A stretch of 64,000 nt of DNA from Pyrobaculum ferrireducens. Its GTDB lineage: Archaea > Thermoproteota > Thermoprotei > Thermoproteales > Thermoproteaceae. Location: contig NC_016645.1 in assembly GCF_000234805.1 (NCBI RefSeq), positions 2,022,391-2,086,390 of the forward strand. The letters run 5' to 3'. The position numbers were made by a program, and so were the translations under genes. The notes under the pieces are model-generated. The model was not told the DNA's origin, ran no database searches, and saw nothing but the letters and a program-made list of their open reading frames with translations. Each line of letters starts with the position of its first letter. Position 1 is the first letter of the stretch. Of this stretch, positions 8,598 through 17,327 are shown in pieces.

Positions 8598-9155
8598 ATG
8601 CCACGAGCAACAGAGAAGAGAAAGAAGCGGGGAAAGATCTTCATAATAGCCCTGCTGGCACTTATCTTCGCCGAAACAGGCTACATACTTGGGACAACTG
8701 GCCTGTTGCCCATTCTCCTTCCGGGTGTCCGTGGTGCTTCTGTGGGTTTTAGTGATGTTGTTGGGGTGTCTACTGCCTATGTCTTCTTTAACGGGTCTGT
8801 TTCGCGGGGGGTGTCTCAGCTGTATGGCGACGCCTATGTCTACGTCGTGGCTTACCAGCCCGGGGTGGCGCTTCCAGACGCCGTGGCTAGGCAGATAGCA
8901 CTAGACGCCGGGGAGAAGCCAGTGTACATACTACCCATCCCCATCTACAACGCACCCATAAACCCAGAAGACTACGTAGACACACTCCCTACCAACGCCA
9001 AAAACCCAGTGATACTACTCACATACCCGCTTGACAAAAGAACTGTAGTGAACTCATGGCTCCAGCAGATACAGAGCAAATTCGGCCAGCTACAAAGCAA
9101 CTACATCAGAATAGAACTAAGCGCAGGACAGCCAAAAAGCATTAGGTTTTTCTAA
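8598..9155 (+). CDS. Membrane-anchored protein of unknown function
   Basis: 185 residues. A strongly basic N-terminus (RATEKRKKRGK) precedes one transmembrane helix (IFIIALLALIFAETGYIL) and an outside domain of about 150 residues rich in Val/Tyr/Pro. It contains no catalytic motif I recognise. A TATA-like box (TATTTAAAT, about 8569-8577) precedes ATG 8598. Codon use shifts midway: the 5' half is T-rich and the 3' half uses A/C-rich codons. Its end overlaps the convergent isopentenyl phosphate kinase gene by 4 nt. No function proposed. Confidence 0.65.
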   Translation: MPRATEKRKKRGKIFIIALLALIFAETGYILGTTGLLPILLPGVRGASVGFSDVVGVSTAYVFFNGSVSRGVSQLYGDAYVYVVAYQPGVALPDAVARQIALDAGEKPVYILPIPIYNAPINPEDYVDTLPTNAKNPVILLTYPLDKRTVVNSWLQQIQSKFGQLQSNYIRIELSAGQPKSIRFF

Positions 9156-9871
9156 TGTGGCTTGATTATTGTGCAGTTCCTGGGTTCGCCGCCGTTTAGT
9201 ATCTCTCTGAGCGACGCCCGGTCTGTTATTGAGCAGTAGTAGACCGGGGCGCCTTGCCTGGCTATTGCGAGTCCTGCCTCTATTTTTTTCCTCACGCCGC
9301 CTGTGACGTCTATACCTGCGGTGCCCTCCACCTCGACGTCTCCTCTGATTACTTCAATTTTCCTCGCGCCGGGGGTGTTGGGAGGCGCCGTGTATATTCC
9401 GTCTACGTTCATGAGGAATAACACGGCCCTGGGCTTCAGCAATTTTGCAAGCTCCACCGCGATGTCGTCGCCGCTGATGACGACGTACCCGTCGTCGGAC
9501 GGCACAATGTCGCCGTGGAGGAGGGGGTACATGCCGTGTCTAACGGCGTGGGTCACGACCTCCGGCCTCGCCAGCGTCTTCCCCCAGAAGACGTCGCTGG
9601 GCTCGACGGGCAGTGCGGCGACGCCAGCTTGTGCCAGCTCCTCCACGATGTAGGCGGTGAGTCTCCTAAGCGCCGCTTTTGTATAGGCAATGCCCAGGGG
9701 GGTGAGGCCGAATGCTTTGACGTGGGGATGGGCGAAGGACCCGGCGCCGTGTATCAGCACGGCCGGGGAGCCTCTTAACTCTGCGGCCACGGAGGCGACT
9801 CTGCCTCTGATGTATGTGTATGGCCTCGTCTTGTCTGTAATGGCGGAGCCGCCGAATTTTACGATGAACAT
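9152..9871 (-). CDS. Isopentenyl phosphate kinase
   Basis: 239 residues of the amino-acid-kinase fold. IPK phosphorylates isopentenyl phosphate to isopentenyl diphosphate, the last step of the archaeal mevalonate pathway. Signatures: VKFGGSAITDK at the start, HGAGSFAHPH with the catalytic His48, VISGDDIAVELAKLLKP, NVDGIY, and DVTGGVRKK near the C-terminus. It overlaps the upstream prenyl synthase gene by one base (TAATG), so the two form one operon that makes and then condenses C5 units. Confidence 0.93.
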   Translation of the reverse strand: MFIVKFGGSAITDKTRPYTYIRGRVASVAAELRGSPAVLIHGAGSFAHPHVKAFGLTPLGIAYTKAALRRLTAYIVEELAQAGVAALPVEPSDVFWGKTLARPEVVTHAVRHGMYPLLHGDIVPSDDGYVVISGDDIAVELAKLLKPRAVLFLMNVDGIYTAPPNTPGARKIEVIRGDVEVEGTAGIDVTGGVRKKIEAGLAIARQGAPVYYCSITDRASLREILNGGEPRNCTIIKPH

Positions 9872-10875
9872 TAGTATTGCCTCTCAAGTATGAAGTCGAG
9901 GAGCTCCTTGAGGACGGCGTTGTTGGGGAGTTTAGCTAGGTGTCTCTCAGCCTCGCCTCTATAGCGCCGGGCCATCTCCAGTGCCTCCTCTCTGGCGCCC
10001 ACCGAGTCTAGGAGGGCAACCGCCTCCCTCACATCTGCCTCGCCGACGTTGTGTTTTGCCAAGATTGAGAGTAGCTTCTCCCTCCCCTCGGGCGTGAGCT
10101 TCGACAGAGCGATGACCACCGGCGCGTTGCCCCTCTTGTGCTCCTTAATGTCTTTGCCTATCTCTTTGCCGAATTTCTTCGGGTCGCCGTATATGTCCAG
10201 CACGTCGTCGATTATCTGGAAGGCTATCCCGGCGTTGATGCCGAAGCCCCAGGCGGCGTCGGCCAGGGCCGGATCGTCGCTTACGGACATCACGCCCCAC
10301 TTCGCCGCGGCGGCGATCAAAACCCCGGTCTTCAGCGATACCATCTTTACGTAGTCCTCCACAGACACCTCCCTCCTCCTTGCCTTGACGAAGTAGGGGT
10401 CTTCCCTCCCGGCGTATTCAAACAAAATGTCCAGCCTCTCCCCCTCGTCTATAGCCTTTATGACCTTGGCGACTTCCCTCGCGAACAGGTGGGGCTTGGG
10501 CGTGTCTAGAACCGCCTCTTCAATCGCCTCGCGGTACCATATCCCTATCAAAATGGCGGCGTTGTCGCCGTAGGCCTTCCTAACCGTAGGTAGCCCCCTC
10601 CGGACGTCGCCGCGGTCAATTATGTCGTCGTATATAAGGGAGTAGTTGTGAATCAGCTCTACAATTGCGGCGGCGGGGAGAGCCGGCCTCCAGTCTCCCG
10701 AAACAGCCTCGGCGGCGGCTAGGGTCAAAAGAGGCCTAAGCCTCTTCCCCCCGGTCTTGACTTGGTACAGCACCTCTTCGCGGAAATCTGGCGAGAGGTC
10801 TATGGCGAGGTAGCGCTCCAAGGCCCTCTCGACGGCCTCTCCGTATTTTGCATGTAGCGCCGAGACTATGTCCAT
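9871..10875 (-). CDS. Polyprenyl (geranylgeranyl-type) diphosphate synthase
   Basis: 334-residue trans-prenyltransferase making the C20 or longer chains of archaeal lipids. The first Asp-rich motif is DDIID (Asp83, Asp84, Asp87) followed by [12 protein letters not shown]; the second is DDVLDIYGD near residue 224. GGKRLRPLL (residues 42-50) binds isopentenyl diphosphate. A longer-than-usual stretch separates the two Asp motifs. Product length cannot be told from sequence alone. First gene of the operon with IPK; its 5' end faces the divergent DUF92 membrane protein. Confidence 0.92.
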   Translation of the reverse strand: MDIVSALHAKYGEAVERALERYLAIDLSPDFREEVLYQVKTGGKRLRPLLTLAAAEAVSGDWRPALPAAAIVELIHNYSLIYDDIIDRGDVRRGLPTVRKAYGDNAAILIGIWYREAIEEAVLDTPKPHLFAREVAKVIKAIDEGERLDILFEYAGREDPYFVKARRREVSVEDYVKMVSLKTGVLIAAAAKWGVMSVSDDPALADAAWGFGINAGIAFQIIDDVLDIYGDPKKFGKEIGKDIKEHKRGNAPVVIALSKLTPEGREKLLSILAKHNVGEADVREAVALLDSVGAREEALEMARRYRGEAERHLAKLPNNAVLKELLDFILERQY

Positions 10876-10918
10876 GCGCTATGGGAAACTAATAAATATA
10901 TATACTGTAACACCGCCG

Positions 10919-11659
10919 ATGGATATATATCTCTTCGCCGTGCCGTCCATCACCGCGCTCGCCTTTCTAGCGCTGAGGAAGGGCTACTTGACGCTTAGGG
11001 GGGCCATCTCGGCGGTGGTTGTGGGGTCGGCCGTGGCGGTGGCGCACCTCGGCTTATTCCTCCTCCTGACCTTCTTCTTCTTGACGTCTTCAGTCTTCAC
11101 CAAGCTGAGGGCTGAGTGGAAAAGAGAGATGGGTCTTAAAGATGTGTCGGGGAGGTCGCTGAGGCAGGTGGCGGGCGTGGGGACACCTATTGCGTTGTTT
11201 GCAGTACTCTATGTTTTGTCCGGCGACGCGCGGTTTTTAGGGGCGTCTGCCGTGGCCGTGGCGGTGGCGACTGCCGATACGTGGGCTAGCGAGTTAGGCG
11301 TTGCGTACGGCGGGGTGCCTCGCTACGTCCTCGCCCCGTGGAGGCGGGTTGACCCCGGCGTCTCTGGGGGCGTCACCGCAGTTGGGATCGCCGCCTCCGC
11401 CGCCGGGGCCTCGGCGGTGGCGGTGTTGTCTCAGCTACTCGGCGTGGGCGGCCCCCTCTTGATGGTAGCCCTCCTGGGGTACCTCGGCGAGTTTTTAGAC
11501 AGCATTATCGGCGCCACCCTCCAGGCGAAGTATCTATGCGGCGGGAAAATCGCCGAGTTGCCGGCGCCGGGGTGTAGGAAGAGGGGGTTTTTATCTAACG
11601 AGGCTGTGAACTTGGTGAGCGGCCTCATGGCCGGCTTCCTATATCTACTAATCGTTTAA
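10919..11659 (+). CDS. DUF92 / TMEM19 / VTE6-like membrane protein
   Basis: About 246 residues with six or more hydrophobic helices. ATADTWASELG and the Gly-rich FLDSIIGATLQAKY match the DUF92 family, whose plant member VTE6 is a phytyl-phosphate kinase. ATG 10919 was chosen over 10868 because a TATA-like box (AATAAATATATA) lies about 25 nt upstream and the earlier start would overlap the divergent prenyl synthase. Sitting back to back with IPK and prenyl synthase, it is a good candidate for a prenyl-phosphate kinase in isoprenoid recycling. That role is inferred from family and neighbourhood. Confidence 0.82.
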   Translation: MDIYLFAVPSITALAFLALRKGYLTLRGAISAVVVGSAVAVAHLGLFLLLTFFFLTSSVFTKLRAEWKREMGLKDVSGRSLRQVAGVGTPIALFAVLYVLSGDARFLGASAVAVAVATADTWASELGVAYGGVPRYVLAPWRRVDPGVSGGVTAVGIAASAAGASAVAVLSQLLGVGGPLLMVALLGYLGEFLDSIIGATLQAKYLCGGKIAELPAPGCRKRGFLSNEAVNLVSGLMAGFLYLLIV

Positions 11660-11682
11660 ATACTCGGCGGAGTAGAGGATAC

Positions 11683-12096
11683 GTGAAGGTGTACGTAGAG
11701 GAGTTTCATGTGTCTACCAAGTCGCGTGAGGAGGTGGTAGTAATTACGGCGCAGGTTGAGCGGATTGTGGAGAGGAGCGGCGTGAAAAACGGCCTGGCTT
11801 TGATATACGTGCCGCACGCCACCGCCGTGGTGACCGCAAACGAAAACGAGCCGCGTCTCAAAGAGGATATATTGAACAAGGTCAGGGCGCTTTTCCCCCG
11901 GGGGGCGGGGTATCGGCATGACGAGATAGACGACAACGCCAACGCGCATCTCGCCAACGTTTTTCTGGGATTCCACGTCGTCATGCCCGTGGTAAACGGC
12001 AGGCTGAGGAGAGGCACGTGGCAGGACCTCATGTTAATTGAGATGGACGGGCCTAGGAGTAGGCGTGATGTAGTTGTGGTGGTTATGGGGGAATAA
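11683..12096 (+). CDS. YjbQ/UPF0047 family protein
   Basis: 137 residues, close to the whole length of the YjbQ family. Typical motifs are YVPHATAVVTANENEP, HDEIDDNANAHL and RGTWQDLMLIEMDGPRSRR, which supply the His/Asp/Glu metal site. Some members have weak thiamin-phosphate synthase activity (secondary thiamine-phosphate synthase), and a thiamin-monophosphate kinase lies two genes downstream. Start is GTG 11683, in a 23-nt gap after the DUF92 gene. Confidence 0.88.
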   Translation: MKVYVEEFHVSTKSREEVVVITAQVERIVERSGVKNGLALIYVPHATAVVTANENEPRLKEDILNKVRALFPRGAGYRHDEIDDNANAHLANVFLGFHVVMPVVNGRLRRGTWQDLMLIEMDGPRSRRDVVVVVMGE

Positions 12097-12193
12097 AAGC
12101 CTGGGGGTGAATACAGGCATATTGCAGGTAAAGGGATATCACATAGAGGTGGAGTTGTTTAGTGAAGTTAAATTTCTCCCGGGGAGTAGCTTC

Positions 12194-12526
12194 ATGAATC
12201 ATCGTTTTAATCTCTCAGACTTCAAAACTGTGTTGAAGACGGTGTATATGGGCATGAGGAAAATCGTAGGAGAGGCAAGGGGGTCCTGCGTGTCGTTTAC
12301 CCCGCGGAAAGTTTTAGAATTCGGCGGCGTGGACACAACGGCGCCGGTGGCCCTCACCTTGGTGAAGCACATACTTGAAAAGCTGGTGGAGGCAGGCTAC
12401 ATGCAGAGAGACGACTCTAGGGCTAGGATTAGGTATGTTTTGTGTAAAAACTCGCCTCTGTGGCAGAGGCTGAGGGGCGGCGACGCGGAGGCCCTTGCCC
12501 TCATAGAGGCGGCGGCTGGCGAGTAG
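12194..12526 (+). CDS. Small winged-helix-like protein
   Basis: 110 residues from ATG 12194. The core (FTPRKVLEFGGV, then ALTLVKHILEKLVEAGY and a basic RARIRYVL hairpin) looks like a winged helix-turn-helix, so a DNA-binding role is likely but not certain. An ORF with the same frame runs back to 12074, but a TATA-like box (AGTTAAATT, about 12166-12174) about 25 nt before ATG 12194 and the poor N-terminal sequence favour the shorter form. It ends 3 nt before thiL and probably shares its transcript. Confidence 0.65.
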   Translation: MNHRFNLSDFKTVLKTVYMGMRKIVGEARGSCVSFTPRKVLEFGGVDTTAPVALTLVKHILEKLVEAGYMQRDDSRARIRYVLCKNSPLWQRLRGGDAEALALIEAAAGE

Positions 12527-12529
12527 CGA

Positions 12530-13384
12530 GTGGACGAGAAGAGCTTTCTCAAGCGCCTTCTGCAGGAGCTGGGGGTAGAGGACAACGACGTTGTGTACCT
12601 AAACGGGGTGGTGCTTAAGATAGACGGCTCCGCGGCCTCCACCTCAAAACTCCCCTTCCAGACGTGGAGCGACTTCGGCTGGCGCAACGTGGCGGCCGCT
12701 TTAAGCGACCTCCGGGTGAAGTACGCCGAACCTCGCCACCTCGTTGCCTCCGTCACGGCCCCCAGCCTCGATATTGCGTCTCAAGTAATTGAAGGCGTGA
12801 GAGAGGCGTCTCGCCGCTTCTCAGTGGCTTACGTAGGCGGGGACTTAAACCAGGGGGGTGACGTGGTTGTAGACGTAGCCGTAGTGGGCATCCCCCGCCG
12901 CAGGCTGGGGAGGGTCCCCCAGCCAGGTAATCTGCTAATTACAATACCCGAATTTGGCTACACCGCCATTGCCTACAGGTTCTGGCACTCGGACCACCCG
13001 GCGGCGAGGAAAGGAGTGGAGATCCTTAGGAGGCCAGCCCCCGACTGGCCGCTCCCCCCCGCGGACTGCGTCACAGCCAGCATGGACTCCTCCGACGGGC
13101 TCGCCGACGTGCTGTGGACAATGGCGCAGGACGTCGACATAGTGATAAAGGAGTTGCCAACTACAGAGGAGGTTAGGGAATTCGCCGCGGCCCACGACCT
13201 CTCAATAGAGGAGCTCGTATTCAACGGCGGCGAGGAGTTCCTCCCCGTCTTCGCCGTGGAGCCCCAGTGCCGCGTAGAGCCGCCATATGTGGCATTTGCC
13301 TACGTGACTGAGGGGAGCGGCCGCGTCTGGTGGAGAGGAGAGTTGCTGAGGTGGCGGGGCTGGAGCTACTTCAGAAGCACATAA
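12530..13384 (+). CDS. thiL: Thiamin-monophosphate kinase
   Basis: 284-residue ThiL/PurM-fold enzyme that phosphorylates thiamin monophosphate to thiamin diphosphate with ATP. Visible family features: SDFGWRNVAAALSDL near residue 45, YVGGDLNQGGDVVVDVAVVG (Asp-rich metal/ATP loop), SMDSSDGLADVL and FNGGEEFLPVF (the GGEDYEL-type motif). The N-terminus lacks the usual long Asp-rich opening of bacterial ThiL, as in some crenarchaeal versions. GTG start, 3 nt after the winged-helix gene. With the YjbQ-like gene upstream it suggests a small thiamin cluster. Confidence 0.88.
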   Translation: MDEKSFLKRLLQELGVEDNDVVYLNGVVLKIDGSAASTSKLPFQTWSDFGWRNVAAALSDLRVKYAEPRHLVASVTAPSLDIASQVIEGVREASRRFSVAYVGGDLNQGGDVVVDVAVVGIPRRRLGRVPQPGNLLITIPEFGYTAIAYRFWHSDHPAARKGVEILRRPAPDWPLPPADCVTASMDSSDGLADVLWTMAQDVDIVIKELPTTEEVREFAAAHDLSIEELVFNGGEEFLPVFAVEPQCRVEPPYVAFAYVTEGSGRVWWRGELLRWRGWSYFRST

Positions 13385-13397
13385 ACCCTCAAGATGT

Positions 13398-14102
13398 GTG
13401 TGGTGGTCAATCTTCTTCACAATAGCCTCAGTACTTTTACTGGTGGTAGTCGGCATCTTCGCCGTCCTCGGCGGCGCATATAGAGAGGCGCTTGAGGCGT
13501 ACCGCCTAGCGAAATTCGCCCTGGATCAGTGGACCTCCCTGACCTCTCAGCTCAACTCCACAATATGCCTAGCGGCGGAGACTCTCGCGAAAAAGGCGGT
13601 GGCTGAGCTGGACGCAGAGGTTTACAGAAGCCTAGGGCCCATGTTCAGCAGAGCCATGGAGCAGGTTAAAAACAAGTCGCTCTTAAAGAGGCTGAACTAC
13701 AGCTGGGGGTTCAGCGGCGACGTATTTCAGTGGAACGTCACCTTTCTCAGACACAGAGCCAGGGGGGCTGTCGACTGGCTGAGGCCCACTCTTCTAATAG
13801 ACAGCGTGGAGAAGATAAAATCAGCTAGCTTCGACCTCACGCAGTCAACGGTGGAAGACACATTGAGGCAGTACCTGCCGAAAAACGCCGCCCTGAGGGG
13901 AGTCGTGTACGGTTACCTATACGGCAACGGGACGTACAGCGGCTATCTGACGGGGGAGTACACCCTCACCGACAAGACCCCTCTGCGCTGTCTCGAAGGT
14001 TCTATATCGGTGTCCTTCACCGCGACGCACTACGCCACTTTAACGGCGAACGGCACCGCGCCCTCGGTCTACATATACCACGAGGTGAATATCGAAAATT
14101 AG
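13398..14102 (+). CDS. Signal-anchored protein of unknown function
   Basis: 234 residues: a single N-terminal membrane helix (SIFFTIASVLLLVVVGIFAVLG), then an alpha-helical region to about residue 160 and a C-terminal beta-rich part with several N-glycosylation-type sequons (NST, NKS, NYS, NVT, NGT). This looks like an outside-facing protein. No known domain recognised. GTG 13398 is the first start giving the membrane helix at the N-terminus. It lies 13 nt after thiL and overlaps the convergent rpiA by 4 nt. Confidence 0.65.
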   Translation: MWWSIFFTIASVLLLVVVGIFAVLGGAYREALEAYRLAKFALDQWTSLTSQLNSTICLAAETLAKKAVAELDAEVYRSLGPMFSRAMEQVKNKSLLKRLNYSWGFSGDVFQWNVTFLRHRARGAVDWLRPTLLIDSVEKIKSASFDLTQSTVEDTLRQYLPKNAALRGVVYGYLYGNGTYSGYLTGEYTLTDKTPLRCLEGSISVSFTATHYATLTANGTAPSVYIYHEVNIEN

Positions 14103-14770
14103 AGCTGGGTTACCGATCCGTCGTGCCTAGCCACGAGCACAACAGCGTCGCGTCTCTTAGCGAACACGCCGCTCTCCAGAACCCCAGGTATTTCCTTCAA
14201 CTCCTCCTCTATTGAGGGATTCACGGGGCCGGGGGGTACCCAGTCCACTATATAGTTCCCGTTGTCTGTAACCACAGGCCCCAGCTTGCCCCCGTCGGTT
14301 CTAAGCCTCGCGGCGCCGCCGTATTTCTTTTCAATCTGCCTAGCCACGAATCTCCACGCCCACGGCAGGACCTCCACCGGCACTGGATTCCTAGCCGGTA
14401 TCCTCTCGACCAGCTTATGCTCATCCACAAGCACCACGAACCTCTCCGCCGCGTAGTCTACAATCTTCTCCCTCAGCAAAGCGCCACCCCTCCCCTTGAG
14501 CAACGTCTTGTCTCTAGCCACCTCGTCCGCCCCGTCCACCGCCAAATCGATCCTATCAACCGCCCACATGGGACGCAACCTATCGCCCAGGCCCACCTCG
14601 TAGGCAACCACCTCACTGTCTGCTGAGGTGGGGACTAGCAACACGCCGTCCACCTCAGCCTCGGCCAGCGCTTTGATGAATTCACGCGCTGTGGTGCCGG
14701 AGCCCAACCCCACCACCATGCCGCTCTTTACATACCTTACAGCCTCTCTCGCCAGCAGGGTCTTCAACAT
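14099..14770 (-). CDS. rpiA: Ribose-5-phosphate isomerase A
   Basis: 223 residues, the usual RpiA length. It interconverts ribose-5-phosphate and ribulose-5-phosphate. Motifs: GLGSGTTAREF (phosphate loop), PTSADSE, IDLAVDGADEV with the catalytic Asp, KGRGGALLREKI, and VDEHKLV. In Thermoproteales lacking the oxidative pentose phosphate route it serves nucleotide-sugar supply. It stands between the convergent unknown gene and the upstream CBS gene on the same strand (33-nt gap). Confidence 0.95.
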   Translation of the reverse strand: MLKTLLAREAVRYVKSGMVVGLGSGTTAREFIKALAEAEVDGVLLVPTSADSEVVAYEVGLGDRLRPMWAVDRIDLAVDGADEVARDKTLLKGRGGALLREKIVDYAAERFVVLVDEHKLVERIPARNPVPVEVLPWAWRFVARQIEKKYGGAARLRTDGGKLGPVVTDNGNYIVDWVPPGPVNPSIEEELKEIPGVLESGVFAKRRDAVVLVARHDGSVTQL

Positions 14771-14803
14771 GGCTGGGGGAAATACCTGGTAAAAAATAGG
14801 TTT

Positions 14804-15187
14804 TTAGGGAAACGCCTCGGCGGCTAGAAATGCCCTGAGCACGTCTTTTATACTAATTACGCCGATGATCCGCCCGCCCTCCACCACGGGCATATGCCGA
14901 ATGTTGTTTTCAATCATCTTCACCGCGGCGGACACCACGGAGTCCTCCGGCGACGCCGTGATTAGGTTCTTACGCGCCACGTTCTCCAGCGGAGTCTTTA
15001 GATCCACCTCCTGAGCTAGGAACCTCACAACGTCGCGTTCTGTGACGATGCCGAGGGGGTGCCCCGACCTGTCTAAAACAACTACGCTACCCACATTGGC
15101 GGCGTACATCTTAGCAACGGCGCATTCAATAGGCTCGTCACCGAAGCAATAGACAACCTTGTCGTGGACCAAGTCGCGGACTTTCAC
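14804..15187 (-). CDS. Tandem CBS-domain protein
   Basis: About 127 residues forming two CBS motifs: VVYCFGDEPIECAVAKMY...PLGIVTERDVVRF and ITASPEDSVVSAAVKMI...IIGVISIKDVL. Such pairs bind adenine nucleotides or SAM and act as energy sensors. GTG 15187 was preferred over a longer ORF to 15376 because a TATA-like box (CTTATATATCC, about 15207-15217) sits about 25 nt upstream and the extra N-terminus would overlap the divergent oxidoreductase. Partner protein unknown. Confidence 0.85.
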   Translation of the reverse strand: MKVRDLVHDKVVYCFGDEPIECAVAKMYAANVGSVVVLDRSGHPLGIVTERDVVRFLAQEVDLKTPLENVARKNLITASPEDSVVSAAVKMIENNIRHMPVVEGGRIIGVISIKDVLRAFLAAEAFP

Positions 15188-15283
15188 AACAACAGCCTCT
15201 TCGCCGGATATATAAGTATTATCTAGTGAAATGAGTACACTCAGCAATAACAAAAAATTATTAGGTAACACCCACCTTTCTTC

Positions 15284-17269
15284 GTGATTGTACTTGAGAT
15301 AAACGTAGAAAGCGGTGAGGTGAGGAGGCGGGAGTTGGAGTCCACAGGCCCGCTGGACCTGGCGCTCGCCATACACAGAGAACGCGAGACGTGGCGCCTA
15401 GATCCCCTGGCGCCGGAGGCTCCGGTGGTCTTCGGCATGGGGCCCTTCGTCGGCGGGAGGCTACACGGAGTGCACAGATTGATATTTGTCTTCAAAAGCC
15501 CCCAGACCAAGACGCTACACGTATCCGCCCTCGGAGGGGCGGCTTACAAAGCCATGGGAATGGGGGCCCACGCGGTTGCCATAGTGGGGAGGGCCCCGAG
15601 GCCCACAGCCCTCCTGATCGCAGGCGGCGAGGTGAAGTTCGCCGAGGCGGAGCCGGGGGATGCATATGAAGTGGCCAAAAAGCTCTACGCCGCCCACAGA
15701 GAATTTTTCGTAGAAAACGACGCGAGGGTACTGGCGGTGGGCCCCGCGGCTTTCACCACGTACAACGGCGCCGTGGTCTCCATAGATATAGACGCGAAAA
15801 GGGGAGAGTTTAGGCTAGGCGCCGAGGACTTCGCCGCTAGAGGAGGCCCGGGCACCGCCCTGGCCCAGGGGCACAACGTCGTTGCTGTCGCCGTGGGGGG
15901 CTTGAAAAAGCCTCTCTACCAAAAGGTCGCAGACGTCGAAGCAATAAACCAGATATTCAAGACGAAAATGGGCAAGCCCTACCTAGAGGTGCTCAACGAA
16001 AAGACTGTGAAGTACAGGTACGACCCCAAGATGGGGACGGGGGGCACCTTCGGGGTAAACTACCCGCACTACCGCGACCTGCTACCCCTCTTCGGCTACA
16101 AATCCATCTACATGACCAAGGAGGAGAGGGTAAAGCACGCAGATCTGGTGCTGGAGCTCTTCTGGAAGCCCTTCCAGGTTGAGGTGTTTGAAAAGGCGAG
16201 GAGCTGGTACAATTGCGGAGAGCCCTGCCCCGTGGTTTGTAAAAAAGTGTGGCGGGGCAAGAAGGTGGACTACGAGTCCTTCCACGCCGTGGGGCCTTTC
16301 ATAGGCAACTACATATTCCAGGAGGCGGTGCCGCTGGTGGACAAAATCGACCGCCTAGGCCTAGACGCCATAGAGACAGGCCACCTAGTGGCGTGGCTCT
16401 TCGACGCTGTGCACGCCGGCCTGCTGAAGCCGGAGGAGGTGGGGCTGAGCGACGTGCCGGCCTTCGACCCCGCCGCCTTCAAGCCTGTGGAGGACTCTAG
16501 AAAAAACGCAAGGCTTGCAGGCGAGCTGATAGAGGGCTTTGTGAACAACTCAACCGAGGTCCTCACCCTCGTGGCTAGATACGGCATTAGAAAAGCCGCG
16601 CGGGAGCTGGAGAGGCGCTACCCCGACAGAGTGAGGGCCGCCGGTCATAGATTTAGAGACCTCGCCGTATACGCCGCGTACGGCACAGAGGGGTACATGA
16701 CGCCGAACTTCTACTGGGCCCCCGGCTTGATAGGACCCATGTACATACAGGGGCGTTACTGGACAAACTACAACCCCACCTTCATGCCGCCTGAAGACTT
16801 CGCCAAGTCATCCTACGAACGCGCCGTCGCAGAGGCCTACATAGACAACGCAGGTATCTGCAGGTTCCACAGAGGCTGGGCCGAGCCGGTGCTCAAGGAG
16901 CTCTACTCCCTAGCCGGCTTAAAACCCCCCACCCCCCAGCTCTACCGCGACATAGCCTACTACGCCAAGCTAGCCGGCGCGGAGCCGATGCCTTGGGAGA
17001 GCAAAAGAGCCAGAGACCCGGTGCTCAAGGAGCTCTACTCCCTAGCCGGCTTAAAACCCCCCACCCCCCAGCTCTACCGCGACATAGCCTACTACGCCAA
17101 GCTAGCCGGCGCGGAGCCGATGCCTTGGGAGAGCAAAAGAGCCAGAGACCTAGTCTCCACCCTCGCCCGCGAACTCGGCGCAAAAGAGTGGAAATTCGAA
17201 GACTACGACGACTACTACGAGTGGTGGGTTAGGTACAAAGAAGCCCTAGACAAACTGATATTCAGCTAG
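15284..17269 (+). CDS. AOR-family tungsten oxidoreductase, GAPOR-like, with internal tandem duplication
   Basis: 661-residue member of the aldehyde:ferredoxin oxidoreductase family, closest in layout to glyceraldehyde-3-phosphate:ferredoxin oxidoreductase, which replaces GAPDH/PGK in glycolysis of Pyrobaculum relatives. Cofactor and cluster features: C311-x3-C315-x3-C319 (CGEPCPVVC) and a fourth Cys526 (NAGICRFHRG). Residues 535-578 (PVLKELYSLAGLKPP...) are repeated without any change as 579-622, from an exact 132-bp tandem repeat; one copy removed leaves 617 residues. GTG 15284 follows a TATA-like box (AAAAAATTATT). GAPOR rather than another AOR class is inferred from organism and overall look. 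Activity with the duplication is uncertain. Confidence 0.85.
   Translation: MIVLEINVESGEVRRRELESTGPLDLALAIHRERETWRLDPLAPEAPVVFGMGPFVGGRLHGVHRLIFVFKSPQTKTLHVSALGGAAYKAMGMGAHAVAIVGRAPRPTALLIAGGEVKFAEAEPGDAYEVAKKLYAAHREFFVENDARVLAVGPAAFTTYNGAVVSIDIDAKRGEFRLGAEDFAARGGPGTALAQGHNVVAVAVGGLKKPLYQKVADVEAINQIFKTKMGKPYLEVLNEKTVKYRYDPKMGTGGTFGVNYPHYRDLLPLFGYKSIYMTKEERVKHADLVLELFWKPFQVEVFEKARSWYNCGEPCPVVCKKVWRGKKVDYESFHAVGPFIGNYIFQEAVPLVDKIDRLGLDAIETGHLVAWLFDAVHAGLLKPEEVGLSDVPAFDPAAFKPVEDSRKNARLAGELIEGFVNNSTEVLTLVARYGIRKAARELERRYPDRVRAAGHRFRDLAVYAAYGTEGYMTPNFYWAPGLIGPMYIQGRYWTNYNPTFMPPEDFAKSSYERAVAEAYIDNAGICRFHRGWAEPVLKELYSLAGLKPPTPQLYRDIAYYAKLAGAEPMPWESKRARDPVLKELYSLAGLKPPTPQLYRDIAYYAKLAGAEPMPWESKRARDLVSTLARELGAKEWKFEDYDDYYEWWVRYKEALDKLIFS
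16886..17149 (+). repeat. Perfect 132-bp tandem duplication inside the GAPOR-like gene
   Basis: Copy 1 is 16886-17017 and copy 2 is 17018-17149. I compared them base by base and found no difference. The length is 44 codons, so the frame is kept. It starts right after codons for the region following the fourth cluster-binding Cys. Complete identity means either a very recent duplication or an assembly error. Confidence 0.95.
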
Positions 17270-17327
17270 AAGCGTCGCCGTTCACAACCAGAAGAGGAGA
17301 GATCTCACGTCAACGTACTCCGTACGC

